DNA of 64,000 nt from Thalassospira marina (GTDB lineage Bacteria > Pseudomonadota > Alphaproteobacteria > Rhodospirillales > Thalassospiraceae), in the NCBI RefSeq assembly GCF_002844375.1, contig NZ_CP024199.1, positions 1,004,001 through 1,068,000 on the forward strand, in the 5' to 3' direction. Position 1 is the first letter of the stretch; each line of letters begins with the position of its first letter. The notes beneath the pieces were generated by a model. The model did not search any database, was not told the DNA's origin, and saw nothing but the letters and a program-made list of their open reading frames with translations. The translations under genes were made by a program, and so were the position numbers. This document shows, piece after piece, positions 51,817 to 61,427 of this stretch.

Positions 51817-53892
51817 TTAGATATTGCGCAACTGATCAAGGAAGTTTTTGACTTCAAGATCGAGATTGCGGGCCTGTTTGGCCAGTTCGGTGGCATCGGT
51901 TTGCACATCCGATGCGGCCTCGCCGGTTTGACCCGCCGTATTGCGGACAATGCCGATGGAAGATGAAACCTCGTTCGTGCCAGCCGCAGCCTGCTGGACA
52001 TTGCCCGAAATTTCGGCGGTGGCGGCACCCTGCTGTTCGACTGCCGCTGCAATGGCCGATGCGATTTCGTTGATGCTGGAAATGGTTTGGGTGACCTTTT
52101 CAATGGCATCGACGGTGTTGTGGGTTTCGGACTGGATGGAGCCGATTTGCTGGGCGATTTCGTCGGTTGCCTTGGCCGTCTGATTGGCAAGGTTTTTAAC
52201 TTCCTGTGCCACAACGGCAAAACCTTTGCCGGCTTCGCCTGCGCGGGCGGCCTCGATGGTGGCATTGAGGGCGAGAAGGTTGGTTTGTGCCGCAATATCG
52301 TTAATCAGATTGACCACCTCGCCAATGCGTTCGGCGGCTTCGGCCAGGCCGGTGACCATGGCATTGGCGCGCGAGGCTTCATCTACGGCGTTGCCGGCAA
52401 TTTGCGATGACCGTGCCACCTGCGAGCTGATTTCCTGGATGGAGGCGGAAAGTTCCTCGCTGGCGGAAGCGACCGTTTGGACATTGGCGCTGGCCTCGGT
52501 TGCGGCTTCGGCAACGACGGTGGCCTGACGCGAGCTTTCATCCGCGGCCTTGCGCATCTGGCGCGAGAGTTTTTCCATGTTTTCGGCGCTGCCGGTAACA
52601 TGGACAACAATGGACCCCACCGATTTTTCAAACTGATCGGCCATTTGCATGCGGGTGCGATTGCGGGTTTCGCTGGCCCGCTGTTCGGCCTGGAGTTTGT
52701 CGCGTTCGGCCCGTTGCATGCCTTCGGAGGCTTCCTTGAAGGCTTCGAGGGCCTTGGCAATGGCGCCGATTTCATCCGAGCGGTCAAGGTAGGGCACGGT
52801 GATGTTGAAATTGCCCTGTTGCAGATGGGAAATGACATCGGCGACGCTGGTCATGGGGCGGGCAACCATGCGGTTGGTGGAAAGCCAGATGACACCAATA
52901 ACCACCAGCAGCAGGACAACCCCGCCAATAAGGGTGGCATTGCGCAGGGTATCGGCCGGTTCATAGACCGTTCCTAACGGCACATTGACAACCACACCCC
53001 ACTGATTGGCGTAACCTTCAATGGCGATGGGAACAATGATGCGCATGAAGTTGCCATCGTTCAGATGGGTGGCTTCGCCCGATTTCATGGCCGCCAGAAT
53101 GGCCGCCTGGGTTTTATCGGAAGGGTCAAGTTTTGTGCCGCGAATGGCGGGGTCTTCATGGGCGACCCAGGTGCCCTGGGCGGAAACAAGGTTAACCGTG
53201 CCCGTGCCGAAGGGGGATAGTTTGGCAAAGCGTTCGGACAGGGCGTTCAGTTCAAGGTCGGCCCCCAGAACACCGAGGAATTTACCGGCCTTGTCCTGAA
53301 CCGGCACCACAAACGAGGTCAGAACAACGCTGCGCCCCTGAATGTCATAGGTGATGGCATCGGTGACGTAGGTTTTATTGGTGCGTTTGGGTTCGGTGTA
53401 ATATTCGTTGATTTCGGGGTTATCAAGGCCGGTCAGATGATAGGCCGTGATGCCGTCGCCGAAATTATAATAATAGGTGACATATTTGCCGGTGCCGTCG
53501 CCAAAGGGTTCGCCTTCGTTTTTATAATCGGCGTCTTTGCCATCCAGCGCATTGGTTTCAAACCCGGCCCATGTCCCGGCAAGCTGGGGATTTTCCATCA
53601 GCGTGCGATTGAGGATTTCGTTATAGGTTTTGCGATCAGCCGTGCCCTGTTCGCGCGCGGCCCGGAAGGTCCCGGCAAGGTTTTTGGCAATCAGCATACC
53701 GGTATTCAGCACCCTGCCTGCCTGCGAGGCGTGATATTGGGCAACGGCCTGGGCCTCGCCAAGGGTGAGTTTTTCGGTTGTTTTGCCCGTTTGGGCCGTT
53801 TGCAGGAAAATGCCGATGATGAGACAAAAGGCGATGGCAAGGGCGCTGACGCAGGCCAGCTTGGTGCCGAGTGACAGGTTGGAAAAGCGCAT
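51817..53892 (-). CDS. Methyl-accepting chemotaxis protein with dCache sensor
   Basis: The 691-residue receptor has a first membrane span near residues 10-32, a large periplasmic domain of about 270 residues with double-Cache features (YNEILNRTLMENPQLAGTWAGFE, YVTYYYNFGDGITAYHL, YYTEPKRTNKTYVTDAITYDIQGRSVVLTSFVVPVQDKAGKFLGVLGADLEL), a second span near 320-343, a HAMP domain (RMVARPMTSVADVISHLQQGNFNITVP) and a signalling hairpin with ERIGEVVNLINDIAAQTNLLALNATIEAARAGEAGKGFAVVA. It would bind a small ligand and signal to CheA. No C-terminal CheR-binding pentapeptide is present. A sigma-28-like promoter lies upstream. Confidence 0.95.
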   Translation of the reverse strand: MRFSNLSLGTKLACVSALAIAFCLIIGIFLQTAQTGKTTEKLTLGEAQAVAQYHASQAGRVLNTGMLIAKNLAGTFRAAREQGTADRKTYNEILNRTLMENPQLAGTWAGFETNALDGKDADYKNEGEPFGDGTGKYVTYYYNFGDGITAYHLTGLDNPEINEYYTEPKRTNKTYVTDAITYDIQGRSVVLTSFVVPVQDKAGKFLGVLGADLELNALSERFAKLSPFGTGTVNLVSAQGTWVAHEDPAIRGTKLDPSDKTQAAILAAMKSGEATHLNDGNFMRIIVPIAIEGYANQWGVVVNVPLGTVYEPADTLRNATLIGGVVLLLVVIGVIWLSTNRMVARPMTSVADVISHLQQGNFNITVPYLDRSDEIGAIAKALEAFKEASEGMQRAERDKLQAEQRASETRNRTRMQMADQFEKSVGSIVVHVTGSAENMEKLSRQMRKAADESSRQATVVAEAATEASANVQTVASASEELSASIQEISSQVARSSQIAGNAVDEASRANAMVTGLAEAAERIGEVVNLINDIAAQTNLLALNATIEAARAGEAGKGFAVVAQEVKNLANQTAKATDEIAQQIGSIQSETHNTVDAIEKVTQTISSINEIASAIAAAVEQQGAATAEISGNVQQAAAGTNEVSSSIGIVRNTAGQTGEAASDVQTDATELAKQARNLDLEVKNFLDQLRNI

Positions 53893-53946
53893 CCCAGAAT
53901 CCCCCTGTGAAAACCTATCCTTTTGGAAGGTTAGAAGGATGAACGG

Positions 53947-53973
53947 GGATCGGCAACCGAATTCAGATACTTA
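53947..53973 (-). promoter_or_regulatory. Sigma-28-like promoter of the dCache chemoreceptor
   Basis: On the minus strand TAAG-N15-GCCGATCC matches the flagellar sigma factor consensus TAAA-N15-GCCGATAA at 9 of 12 positions with exact spacing, 54 bases before the start codon. Confidence 0.7.
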
Positions 53974-54059
53974 GATATGAAGGTTCGGTTGCAGTTTTGA
54001 TGTGTCTATACTTTAGGATGGTTCCCTGTCTTGCGGCATTTTCAGCTAACGTAAAGGAA

Positions 54060-56546
54060 TCATGACGTTTTAACGTTGATCGCGGGCAGGTTGAAAATTT
54101 GCGCCGCCGGAACCGGCCTGCAAAAATAGTATCCTTGGAAATCGGTGCAGTCGCGCTGCTGAAGGAATTCCAGTTGTGCCTGTTCTTCGACTCCTTCAAC
54201 CGTGACGGCCATGCCAAGCTTGCGGCCCAGTGCAATGATGGCCTCGGTCAGGGCGGTATTGTCGCGGTCTTCGGGGATGCCACGCACAAAGGACTGGTCA
54301 ATTTTGATGCGTTCAATCGGCAGGCTTTTGATTGACCCCAGGCAGGAAAAGCCGGTGCCGAAATCGTCGATTGCCAGGGAAACACCAAGTTTGCGCAAAT
54401 CATGCAGCCGGGAAATGATGCGGGCATCATCCTGGATCATGCTTTCGGTGATTTCGAGTTCAAGTGATTGCGGCGGGATTTCCGTGAGGGCGAGGGCGGT
54501 GCGGACAACATCGACAAAATCATCGGAGCGAAGCTGGCGCACCGAGACATTGACGGCAACGCGCACACATTTATGGCCTTCATCGCGCCAGCGCATGGCC
54601 TGGGCGCAGGCTTCCTCGACGACCCACTGGCCGATTTCGTTGATCAGGCCGCTTTGTTCGGCGACGGGGATGATTTCGCCAGGGCCAAGCAGGCCTTCGG
54701 TCGGGTGGTTCCAGCGGATCAGAGCTTCCACACCAGACATTTTGCCGCTTTGGCGGCAATATTGCGGCTGATAGAACAGAACCAGTTCGCCATTTTCAAG
54801 GCCACGGCGCAATTCAAGGCTGCGGGTCATGAAATGGGAGGCATCCTCGGTCATGGCGGATTTATAGAAGGCAAAACCGTTACGCCCGCCATTTTTGGCG
54901 GCATACATGGCGGTGTCGGCCTGGCGGACCATGTCCTGGGCGCCAAGGGCGGTATCGGGAAACAGGCTGATGCCGATGCTGGCTGTTACGCTGATATCGC
55001 GGCTGGCGATGCTGGCGGGAATTTGCAGGCCCTTAAGCAGGCGGGCGGCCATGGCCGCAGCGGCATGTTCGTTTTTGATATCCTCGGCGGTGATTAAAAA
55101 TTCATCCCCGCCCAGACGGGCAACCGTATCGGTGCTGTTGATCAGGGCCTTTAGGCGGCGCGACACCACAACGAGCAACTGGTCGCCTGCACCATGCCCC
55201 AGCGTATCATTGATGTTTTTGAAATTGTCGATATCGATGAACATGCAGGCCAGTGTGGTGCCCCGGTCGCTGGCGCGTTCAATGGCGCGGCCCAGCCTGT
55301 CAATCGCAAGCAGGCGGTTGGGCAGGCCGGTCAGGCCATCATAATGGGCCAGATATTGCAGTTCTTCTTCGGCGCGGCGAATGGCGGTTCGGTCGGAAAT
55401 GATGGCAACGTAATGCGATACATCGCCATCGTCGCTATCGACCGCGATGATTTGCGCCATCAGGGTGATTTGTTCGCCATCGGCATTCAGGGTATCAATT
55501 TCGCGGTGCCAGTGTTTACGGCTTTCAAGGGATTTGAACATTTCGCGGTAAAAGGACAGGGGAAACGTTTCGCGCGAAATGACATGGGGACGGTGCCCCA
55601 GGGCTTCTTCAATGGGGATGCCGGTGATATTGGCATAGCTGCGATTGGCACTGGTGATGCGCAATTCCTGGTCAAGGATCAGGATGCCGTCCTGGGATGT
55701 TTCATAAACCGTGGTTGCCTGGCGCAAACGGTCGCCAGCCACGCGCTGATCGGTGATATCCTGGACCACACCAATGATACGGCGCGGGTTTTGGGGGGTG
55801 CCTTCAAATGTTTTACCCTGGGCGCGAAACCACGAAACCGATGATCCGCCTTCTTTGGCGCGAAAGATGACATCAAAAAAGTCACCTTTTTTAATGGCGG
55901 TTTCAAAGGCGCATTTAACGGAACGCTGGTCTTCGGGGGCGACACGTTCAAGGAATTTATCAAGATCGGCCGAAAGGCTTGCGGCATCGCCATCGGGATG
56001 GATGATGCCAATGGGATCGGCCGTTTCGATTTGCCGGGTTTTGATATCGATTTCCCAGCAGGTCATATTGGCCGCCTTCATTGCCAGATAAAGGCGTTCC
56101 TCGCTGCGTTTCAGGGCAAATTCAACCTTGCGGCGCTGTAGCGCCATTTGAATGGTGGCGTGCAGTTCGCGTTCGGAAAATGGCTTGATCAGATAACCAT
56201 AGGGGTGGGTCAGTTTGGCGCGTTCAAGGGTTTGGTCCTCGGAATAGGCGGACAGATAAATGACGGGCACATGCATATAGGGCGGGATGCCCGCCGCCGT
56301 TTCAATGCCATCAATATCGCCATCGATATGGATATCCATCAGGATCAGGTCCGGGGTATCGGACAGGATGGCTTCAAGGGCTTTGGCCCCGGCGCTGTAT
56401 ACGGTAACGCGGCCATATCCCAGTCGGGTAAGCTGCTGGCGCAAATGCAGGGCGACGATGCGTTCATCCTCGACAATCATGATGTGAATATCGGGATTGG
56501 CGGGGGGGATGGTGCTATCGCCTTTTTGGGGTGGTGTGCCGGTCAT
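54060..56546 (-). CDS. REC-PAS-PAS-GGDEF-EAL response regulator
   Basis: The 828-residue protein begins with a receiver domain (IHIMIVEDERIVALHLRQQL, phospho-acceptor D71 in LILMDIHIDG, YLIKPFSERELHATI), then two PAS domains (about 150-270 and 275-395), a GGDEF domain with intact LGGDEF (about 477) and an EAL domain with SGVEALIRW (about 604) and IDDFGTGFS. Both cyclic-di-GMP synthesis and breakdown look possible. Its ATG overlaps the stop of the upstream kinase gene by four bases, so it is the cognate regulator, and phosphorylation should set c-di-GMP output. It belongs to the chemotaxis/motility block. Start ATG 56546. Confidence 0.95.
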   Translation of the reverse strand: MTGTPPQKGDSTIPPANPDIHIMIVEDERIVALHLRQQLTRLGYGRVTVYSAGAKALEAILSDTPDLILMDIHIDGDIDGIETAAGIPPYMHVPVIYLSAYSEDQTLERAKLTHPYGYLIKPFSERELHATIQMALQRRKVEFALKRSEERLYLAMKAANMTCWEIDIKTRQIETADPIGIIHPDGDAASLSADLDKFLERVAPEDQRSVKCAFETAIKKGDFFDVIFRAKEGGSSVSWFRAQGKTFEGTPQNPRRIIGVVQDITDQRVAGDRLRQATTVYETSQDGILILDQELRITSANRSYANITGIPIEEALGHRPHVISRETFPLSFYREMFKSLESRKHWHREIDTLNADGEQITLMAQIIAVDSDDGDVSHYVAIISDRTAIRRAEEELQYLAHYDGLTGLPNRLLAIDRLGRAIERASDRGTTLACMFIDIDNFKNINDTLGHGAGDQLLVVVSRRLKALINSTDTVARLGGDEFLITAEDIKNEHAAAAMAARLLKGLQIPASIASRDISVTASIGISLFPDTALGAQDMVRQADTAMYAAKNGGRNGFAFYKSAMTEDASHFMTRSLELRRGLENGELVLFYQPQYCRQSGKMSGVEALIRWNHPTEGLLGPGEIIPVAEQSGLINEIGQWVVEEACAQAMRWRDEGHKCVRVAVNVSVRQLRSDDFVDVVRTALALTEIPPQSLELEITESMIQDDARIISRLHDLRKLGVSLAIDDFGTGFSCLGSIKSLPIERIKIDQSFVRGIPEDRDNTALTEAIIALGRKLGMAVTVEGVEEQAQLEFLQQRDCTDFQGYYFCRPVPAAQIFNLPAINVKTS

Positions 56547-57610
56547 GACGCCTCCGTTGCAGGAAATTCGACCGACAGGCAGGTCGGATTGGCGTGGTTT
56601 ACAGAAATGGTGCCGTGAAGCTGGTCAACGAGCATGTAAACAAGTTGCAGCCCCAGGCTGGTGGAATTTTCGACATCAAGTTTTTCAGGCAGGCCAACGC
56701 CGTTATCCGAGACGTCGATGCGAATGGTGTTGGCATCGGATTTGCCGACAAAGACATCGATTTTGCCTTCGCGGCCACCGGGAAAGGCGTGTTTCAGGGC
56801 ATTTGAAAGCAGTTCGTTGGCGATCAGCCCGCAGGGCACGGCACTGCCGATGGGCAGGAACACCTGTGAAATATTGGTATTGATGGCGATGCGGCTGCTA
56901 TCGACCACATAGGATGCGTGCAGCGATCTTAGAAGGTCGTCAAAGAAATGGCCCAGTTCGACCTGCGAGACATCTTCGCTTTGATAAAGAGTCTGATGGA
57001 CTTGCGCCATGGAGCGCACGCGGTTGCAACTGTCGCGCAGCATTTCACGAATGCCGGGATCCTCGATTTGGGCACTTTGCAAATCAAGCAGGCTATAGAC
57101 AATTTGCAGGTTGTTTTTAACCCGGTGGTGGACTTCGGCCAGCAGCAGTTCCTTTTCACGGAGTGAACGTTCGAGGTGTTGCTGGCGTGTTTTACGGTCC
57201 GAAATATCGACAATCGCGGCAAGGATATGCATTTGATCGCCAATCGGGATGGGGTTAAGCCCGATTTCAACGGCAAATTCGCTGCCATCCTTGCGCAGGG
57301 CATATAGATCGCGGCCGGGGCCCATGGGGCGCGGGCCGGGGTTAAGAACAAAGCTGCCGCGCAGGCCCGAATGATGGTGACGGAACCGTTCGGGCACCAG
57401 CATTTCAATGGCCTGACCCAGTAGTTCTTCACGGCGATAACCAAAAACCTTTTCGGTTTCGGCATTGACCATGGTGATGATGCCGCGCGGATCGGTCAGG
57501 ATCATGGCGTTGGGGGCATATTCAACCACGCGGCCGAAACGGTCGTCATCCACGCCGGGGAAAAGCGCCGGGGCGGCTGGCGATAGCACAGGATGATCCG
57601 TTTCAGTCAT
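56543..57610 (-). CDS. PAS sensor histidine kinase of the HisKA_2 type
   Basis: The 355-residue kinase has a PAS domain (VVEYAPNAMILTDPRGIITMVNAETEKVFGYRREELLGQAIEMLVPERFR ... IVDISDRK), then a HisKA_2 dimer domain with phospho-acceptor H161 in LLLAEVHHRVKNNLQIVYSLLDLQ, and an HATPase domain (GLIANELLSNALKHAFPGG, DVSDNGVGLPE, STSLGLQLVYMLVDQLHGTI). There is no membrane span, so the signal is cytoplasmic. The stop overlaps the ATG of the REC-GGDEF-EAL gene, so the two form a two-component system. Signal unknown. Confidence 0.94.
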   Translation of the reverse strand: MTETDHPVLSPAAPALFPGVDDDRFGRVVEYAPNAMILTDPRGIITMVNAETEKVFGYRREELLGQAIEMLVPERFRHHHSGLRGSFVLNPGPRPMGPGRDLYALRKDGSEFAVEIGLNPIPIGDQMHILAAIVDISDRKTRQQHLERSLREKELLLAEVHHRVKNNLQIVYSLLDLQSAQIEDPGIREMLRDSCNRVRSMAQVHQTLYQSEDVSQVELGHFFDDLLRSLHASYVVDSSRIAINTNISQVFLPIGSAVPCGLIANELLSNALKHAFPGGREGKIDVFVGKSDANTIRIDVSDNGVGLPEKLDVENSTSLGLQLVYMLVDQLHGTISVNHANPTCLSVEFPATEAS

Positions 57611-58110
57611 TTGTTCCCCCGAAAGTCAGTAAGGTTTTCGGTATTCAGGACAGTATTTCAGATTAATTTTATGTTTGATCGCGACGGCCGGTTTTGAAGG
57701 ACTGGTCGATCGTGATATTTGGTATAAGTCGGTTAAGGTTAATCTATATTTTGGTTTAGGTTATCTGTTCGATGGTCTATGTTTTTGGCTTGGTAATTTT
57801 CGTCCCTTGCAGGCAAAGTTGTCAACCTTGGGATTTGTCGGGTTAATAAATTTCTTGTTTTAAGTGTTGAAATTTCAGGAGGTTTTCGCTGACTCCTGAG
57901 GGCGGCTTTGTGATTTTGTTCACATTTTCAGGTTGCCAGGTCGGCATTTAATGCCACCAAATTGCGGTTTTATGCGACGGAGATAATGTTTAAGTATTTG
58001 AATTAAAATGTTTTTAAGGGTCATTAAAACTTAACCGAAGCGTTGCTGCGTTTTTGCCCGGCGGGGACTAATTTCGTGCGGTTGATGCACTGCACAAGGA
58101 TTAGGTGAAA
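57611..58110. other. 500-base AT-rich intergenic region between divergent signalling genes
   Basis: It lies between the kinase gene (minus) and the second chemoreceptor (plus). It is AT-rich, contains an inverted repeat TCAGGAG-N11-CTCCTGA (57875-57899) without a T-run, and the sigma-28-like site listed separately. A 62-codon frame (57675-57863) is not convincing. Confidence 0.6.
58015..58041 (+). promoter_or_regulatory. Possible sigma-28-like promoter of the second chemoreceptor
   Basis: TAAG-N15-ACCGAAGC has the same -35 and spacing as the site at 53947 but a poorer -10 half (core CCGA kept). It lies 70 bases before the start codon. Confidence 0.45.
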
Positions 58111-60702
58111 ATGCGGTCGAAACCAGGCAAAGGCAAAACGGGAATCAAGGCCAAGATGCTGCTGGCATTTGGGGTGATTGCGTTGGTGCCCTGTATTGCG
58201 GCTTCGATCGGGTGGCTTTCCTATCGGGCGGTGCGCGGACATGTGACCGATATCACCCAGTCACAGGTGCCGTTGCTGGAAACAGCACACGGGCTTGCAA
58301 CAACGGCGGCGGGCATTCTGGCGTTGGGGCCGCGCATTGATGCGGCCAATGATGCAGGCGAACTGGCCGAACTTGCCAAAGAAAGTGCCAGCCAGCAGCA
58401 ATTGATGACCCGTGCGGTAGATACATTGTCGCAAAACCATCTTGATGATGGCACGGCAAGCGACATGGCGCAAAAGGTGACAGCCCTTAATTCCAGCCTG
58501 AACAAGCTGGTGGCGGCAACACGCACCCGCCTTGACCAGAAGGCACAGCGCGTTGCGCGCCTGAGCGAACTGGAACAGCAGCATGATACCCTGCTGGCAC
58601 AGCTTAAACCGGCGATGGAACAATCGCAAAAGGCGCTGGCGACCAGCATCGAGGGCCTGACCGAGGCGACAACAACGGCATCAAGTTCGATCAGTGATGA
58701 TTTGTCCCAGCGGATTGTGCCGATGTTCCAGTTGCGCGGGGCGACGGCGGCATTGACCAAATCCTTATTGCTGGGGGCGTATGAAACCGAACCATCCAAG
58801 GTGATGTCGCGATCAACCGATTTTGATTCAGCCCTTGCCAATATCCAGGGGGCGTTGCGCCCGCTTGCCAAGGACCCGGCGGCGAAAATGGTGCTGGGCG
58901 CGATTGATAAACTGGCGGCCTTTGGTGGGGATGACAAAAACATTTATATGTTGCGCATCGGGCAGCTTCGCGCCGAACCGGGTTCGGAAAAGGCGGAAAA
59001 ACTGACGGCCGAACTGGCGCAATATGTGGATGAGATCGTTGCCCTTGATGGCGATATCAGCAATTTCCTGCTGCCCATGATGCTGAATTTCAGGACCCAT
59101 ATTGCCGGTTCCGGCCAGCAGATTGCCGAGCAGACCAAGGAACTGGCCGGTGTGCAGGTGCCTGATGCACAGGAAAGCTATATCCGGTTAAGTACGCTTC
59201 TGGCGGATGTGAATTTGCTGGTGGGGCGCCTGGCAGAGGCCGGAAATGCCGCCAGTGCCGCACAGCTTGCCAATTTGCGTGACAGCCTGAAACAGGTTGC
59301 CAAACAGATTGGCAGCGAAGCCGGGCAACTTGATGCCGATGACAAGGTGATTACCGGCCTGATCGACAAATTGCTGGCAACCGGATTTGGCGATGAGGGC
59401 ATTCTGGCCCTGCGCGGGCAGGAACTTGATACCCTTGCGGCCAACAGCGCGTTGATGCAGGAAAACCGCAAGGCGGCAACGCAGCTTGCCGATGATGTGG
59501 CGACGATTGTTGCCGTGGCCGAACAATCGGCGGCGGACGGGGCCGGGGAAACGCAGGATGCGCTGGACCAGACCAATCTGTTGCAGATTTCGCTGGCGGC
59601 GGCAGGTGTTGTTTTTTCCATTCTGGTGGTTTGGCTTTATGTCGGGCGGCGGATTGTCAAACGGCTGGAAAACCTGGCCCAGGCCATGCGCCGCGCGGCA
59701 GATGGCGACCGGCAGGTGGCGCTGCGCAATGATGGCAGCGATGAAATCAGCGAAATGGTCAATGCGCTGGAAGTGTTTATTGGCAATGCCAAAGCCATGG
59801 ATGATGCCCGTGAACAGATGGAAGTTTCGCGCCGTGAAGCATCCGAACAGCGCAAGCTGGGCCGGATTGCGGTTGCCGAGCAGTTTGAACGTGATGTGTT
59901 AAGCATTGTGCAGGCACTGGTTGGTGCCGCCCAAACCATGACGGACCGTGCCCGCGCACTTAATACCATTGCCGATCAGGTCAGTGTGCGGGCCAATGCC
60001 GCGCTGGAAATTTCAACCCAGATGGCGGCCGGTATCCAGCAGGTGGCATCGGCGGCCAGTGAAATTTCAACATCGATTTCGCATATCAACCAGCGTACCG
60101 GCGAAACCGCCAAGGTGATTGGCGATACGGCCGCCGGGGCCGAGCAGGTGAAAACCACCATTGCCGGGCTGGCGCAGGCGACCACGGAAATTGGCAATGT
60201 TGTTGGCCTGATCGAAGGGCTGGCGGGGCAGACCAACCTTCTGGCCCTGAATGCGCATATCGAGGCCAGCCGCGCGGGGGATGCGGGCAAGGGATTTGCC
60301 GTGGTTGCCAACGAGGTGAAACATCTTGCCGGGGAAACAGCACGTTCAACTGGCGATATTTCCCGCCAGATCGCGGCAACGCAGGATGCCTCGCGCGAGA
60401 CGGCATCGGTGGTGGCGCTGATGACGGATGGGGTGCAGAAAATCCAGGGTAATTCATCGGCGATTGCAGCCGCGGTTGGCGAACAGGCCCGCCTGACGCA
60501 ATCGATTGTCGATCGGTCCCAGGAAGTTGCCGTTGGCACCCAGCGCGCCAATGAAGATGTGCAGGTGCTTTCCGAAGCCGCCGCCACCGTGCGCCAGGAT
60601 GTGGGGGATGTTTTGCATATTGCTGAAGGATTGCTGCGCGAAGCGGCCAGCCTGGGCAATGCGGTGAATGGTTTCCTGCGCGAAATTCGCGAGGCATCTT
60701 AA
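58111..60702 (+). CDS. Methyl-accepting chemotaxis protein with very large helical periplasmic domain
   Basis: The 863-residue protein has a basic N-terminus, a first span (LLAFGVIALVPCIAASIGWLSY), a periplasmic region of nearly 480 residues that is almost all helical and Ala/Leu-rich, a second span near 495-520 (LLQISLAAAGVVFSILVVWLYVGRRIV), HAMP (KRLENLAQAMRRAADGDRQVAL) and a signalling hairpin with TEIGNVVGLIEGLAGQTNLLALNAHIEASRAGDAGKGFAVVA. Such long helical sensors resemble the TorS/bimodular four-helix type. ATG 58111 or the GTG at 58105 may start it; AAGGATTAGG lies upstream. Ligand unknown. Confidence 0.92.
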   Translation: MRSKPGKGKTGIKAKMLLAFGVIALVPCIAASIGWLSYRAVRGHVTDITQSQVPLLETAHGLATTAAGILALGPRIDAANDAGELAELAKESASQQQLMTRAVDTLSQNHLDDGTASDMAQKVTALNSSLNKLVAATRTRLDQKAQRVARLSELEQQHDTLLAQLKPAMEQSQKALATSIEGLTEATTTASSSISDDLSQRIVPMFQLRGATAALTKSLLLGAYETEPSKVMSRSTDFDSALANIQGALRPLAKDPAAKMVLGAIDKLAAFGGDDKNIYMLRIGQLRAEPGSEKAEKLTAELAQYVDEIVALDGDISNFLLPMMLNFRTHIAGSGQQIAEQTKELAGVQVPDAQESYIRLSTLLADVNLLVGRLAEAGNAASAAQLANLRDSLKQVAKQIGSEAGQLDADDKVITGLIDKLLATGFGDEGILALRGQELDTLAANSALMQENRKAATQLADDVATIVAVAEQSAADGAGETQDALDQTNLLQISLAAAGVVFSILVVWLYVGRRIVKRLENLAQAMRRAADGDRQVALRNDGSDEISEMVNALEVFIGNAKAMDDAREQMEVSRREASEQRKLGRIAVAEQFERDVLSIVQALVGAAQTMTDRARALNTIADQVSVRANAALEISTQMAAGIQQVASAASEISTSISHINQRTGETAKVIGDTAAGAEQVKTTIAGLAQATTEIGNVVGLIEGLAGQTNLLALNAHIEASRAGDAGKGFAVVANEVKHLAGETARSTGDISRQIAATQDASRETASVVALMTDGVQKIQGNSSAIAAAVGEQARLTQSIVDRSQEVAVGTQRANEDVQVLSEAAATVRQDVGDVLHIAEGLLREAASLGNAVNGFLREIREAS

Positions 60703-60862
60703 GTGCTATTGTGGTTTTGCCCGTACCGGGGATAGGGTAAGAAAGGAAATTATCTGTTCTACCCCAATGACCCTCCAGCTTTTTGCGCCTGCACTTCGCT
60801 ATGTGCGCTGGTTTGATGTGGATCGGGTACACAGGCGAAATGGCCAAGGATTTGGAGGTTTC

Positions 60863-61255
60863 ATGACCCGTGCACCGGGAGCCCGCAAAATTTGCAAAGC
60901 GCATTATCCCTATATGTGCTGCTCCATTTGCGGACTATCGATGGAAGCCGTTCTTGATGTTGCGCATCTGGATCAGGACCCATCGAATAATAACCCTGAT
61001 AATTTGGCGTGGTTATGCAAGACGCATCATCGAATGTTTGATTGCGGATTATATCCCGTTGGTGGCATCAAAATGCTGCAGGAGCACTGGCAGCAATGGC
61101 ACGCGAAGGGAGCGGTCGCAGATCATTCGATCTATATGAAAGATGCCGGGATCAAGGCCGCGCGGACGCGTAAGCGCAAGATAGCGGCAAAAAAAGCTGT
61201 GGCGACAAGAATGGCAGCGACAAAGACGACGCTCGAAAAGGATGACGAAATCTAG
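60863..61255 (+). CDS. HNH-motif protein
   Basis: The 130-residue protein contains a compact HNH/zinc module: CCSICGLSMEAVLDVAHLDQDPSNNNPDNLAWLCKTHHRMFDCGLY, with C-x2-C, the catalytic-type AHLD, NPDNL, and a C-x2-HH pair. This is the usual order of small HNH nucleases. After it comes a Lys/Arg-rich tail (RTRKRKIAAKKAVATRM) suited to nucleic-acid binding. ATG 60863 has GGAGG upstream; the upstream frame extension overlaps the chemoreceptor gene. There is no partner methylase, toxin-immunity or phage gene beside it. Target unknown. Confidence 0.85.
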   Translation: MTRAPGARKICKAHYPYMCCSICGLSMEAVLDVAHLDQDPSNNNPDNLAWLCKTHHRMFDCGLYPVGGIKMLQEHWQQWHAKGAVADHSIYMKDAGIKAARTRKRKIAAKKAVATRMAATKTTLEKDDEI

Positions 61256-61427
61256 CGTTTTTGTGGGTTTGCAGCGCAATTTGAGCCATGTTTGGGCGAG
61301 CATGGGGCTATGTGCGCTCTATGCTTGATCTTGGGCGCAAGCGGGGCTAGCTTCTGGCGGCGCCGAATCATTATAATTCGCGCCAAAATCCGCTTTTTAT
61401 GTAAAACACTTGTTCAAGGTTTCAAAA

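Noticed and set aside
57875..57899. Inverted repeat TCAGGAG-N11-CTCCTGA as terminator
   Set aside because: No T-run follows on either strand and no gene ends nearby, so it is not a rho-independent terminator.
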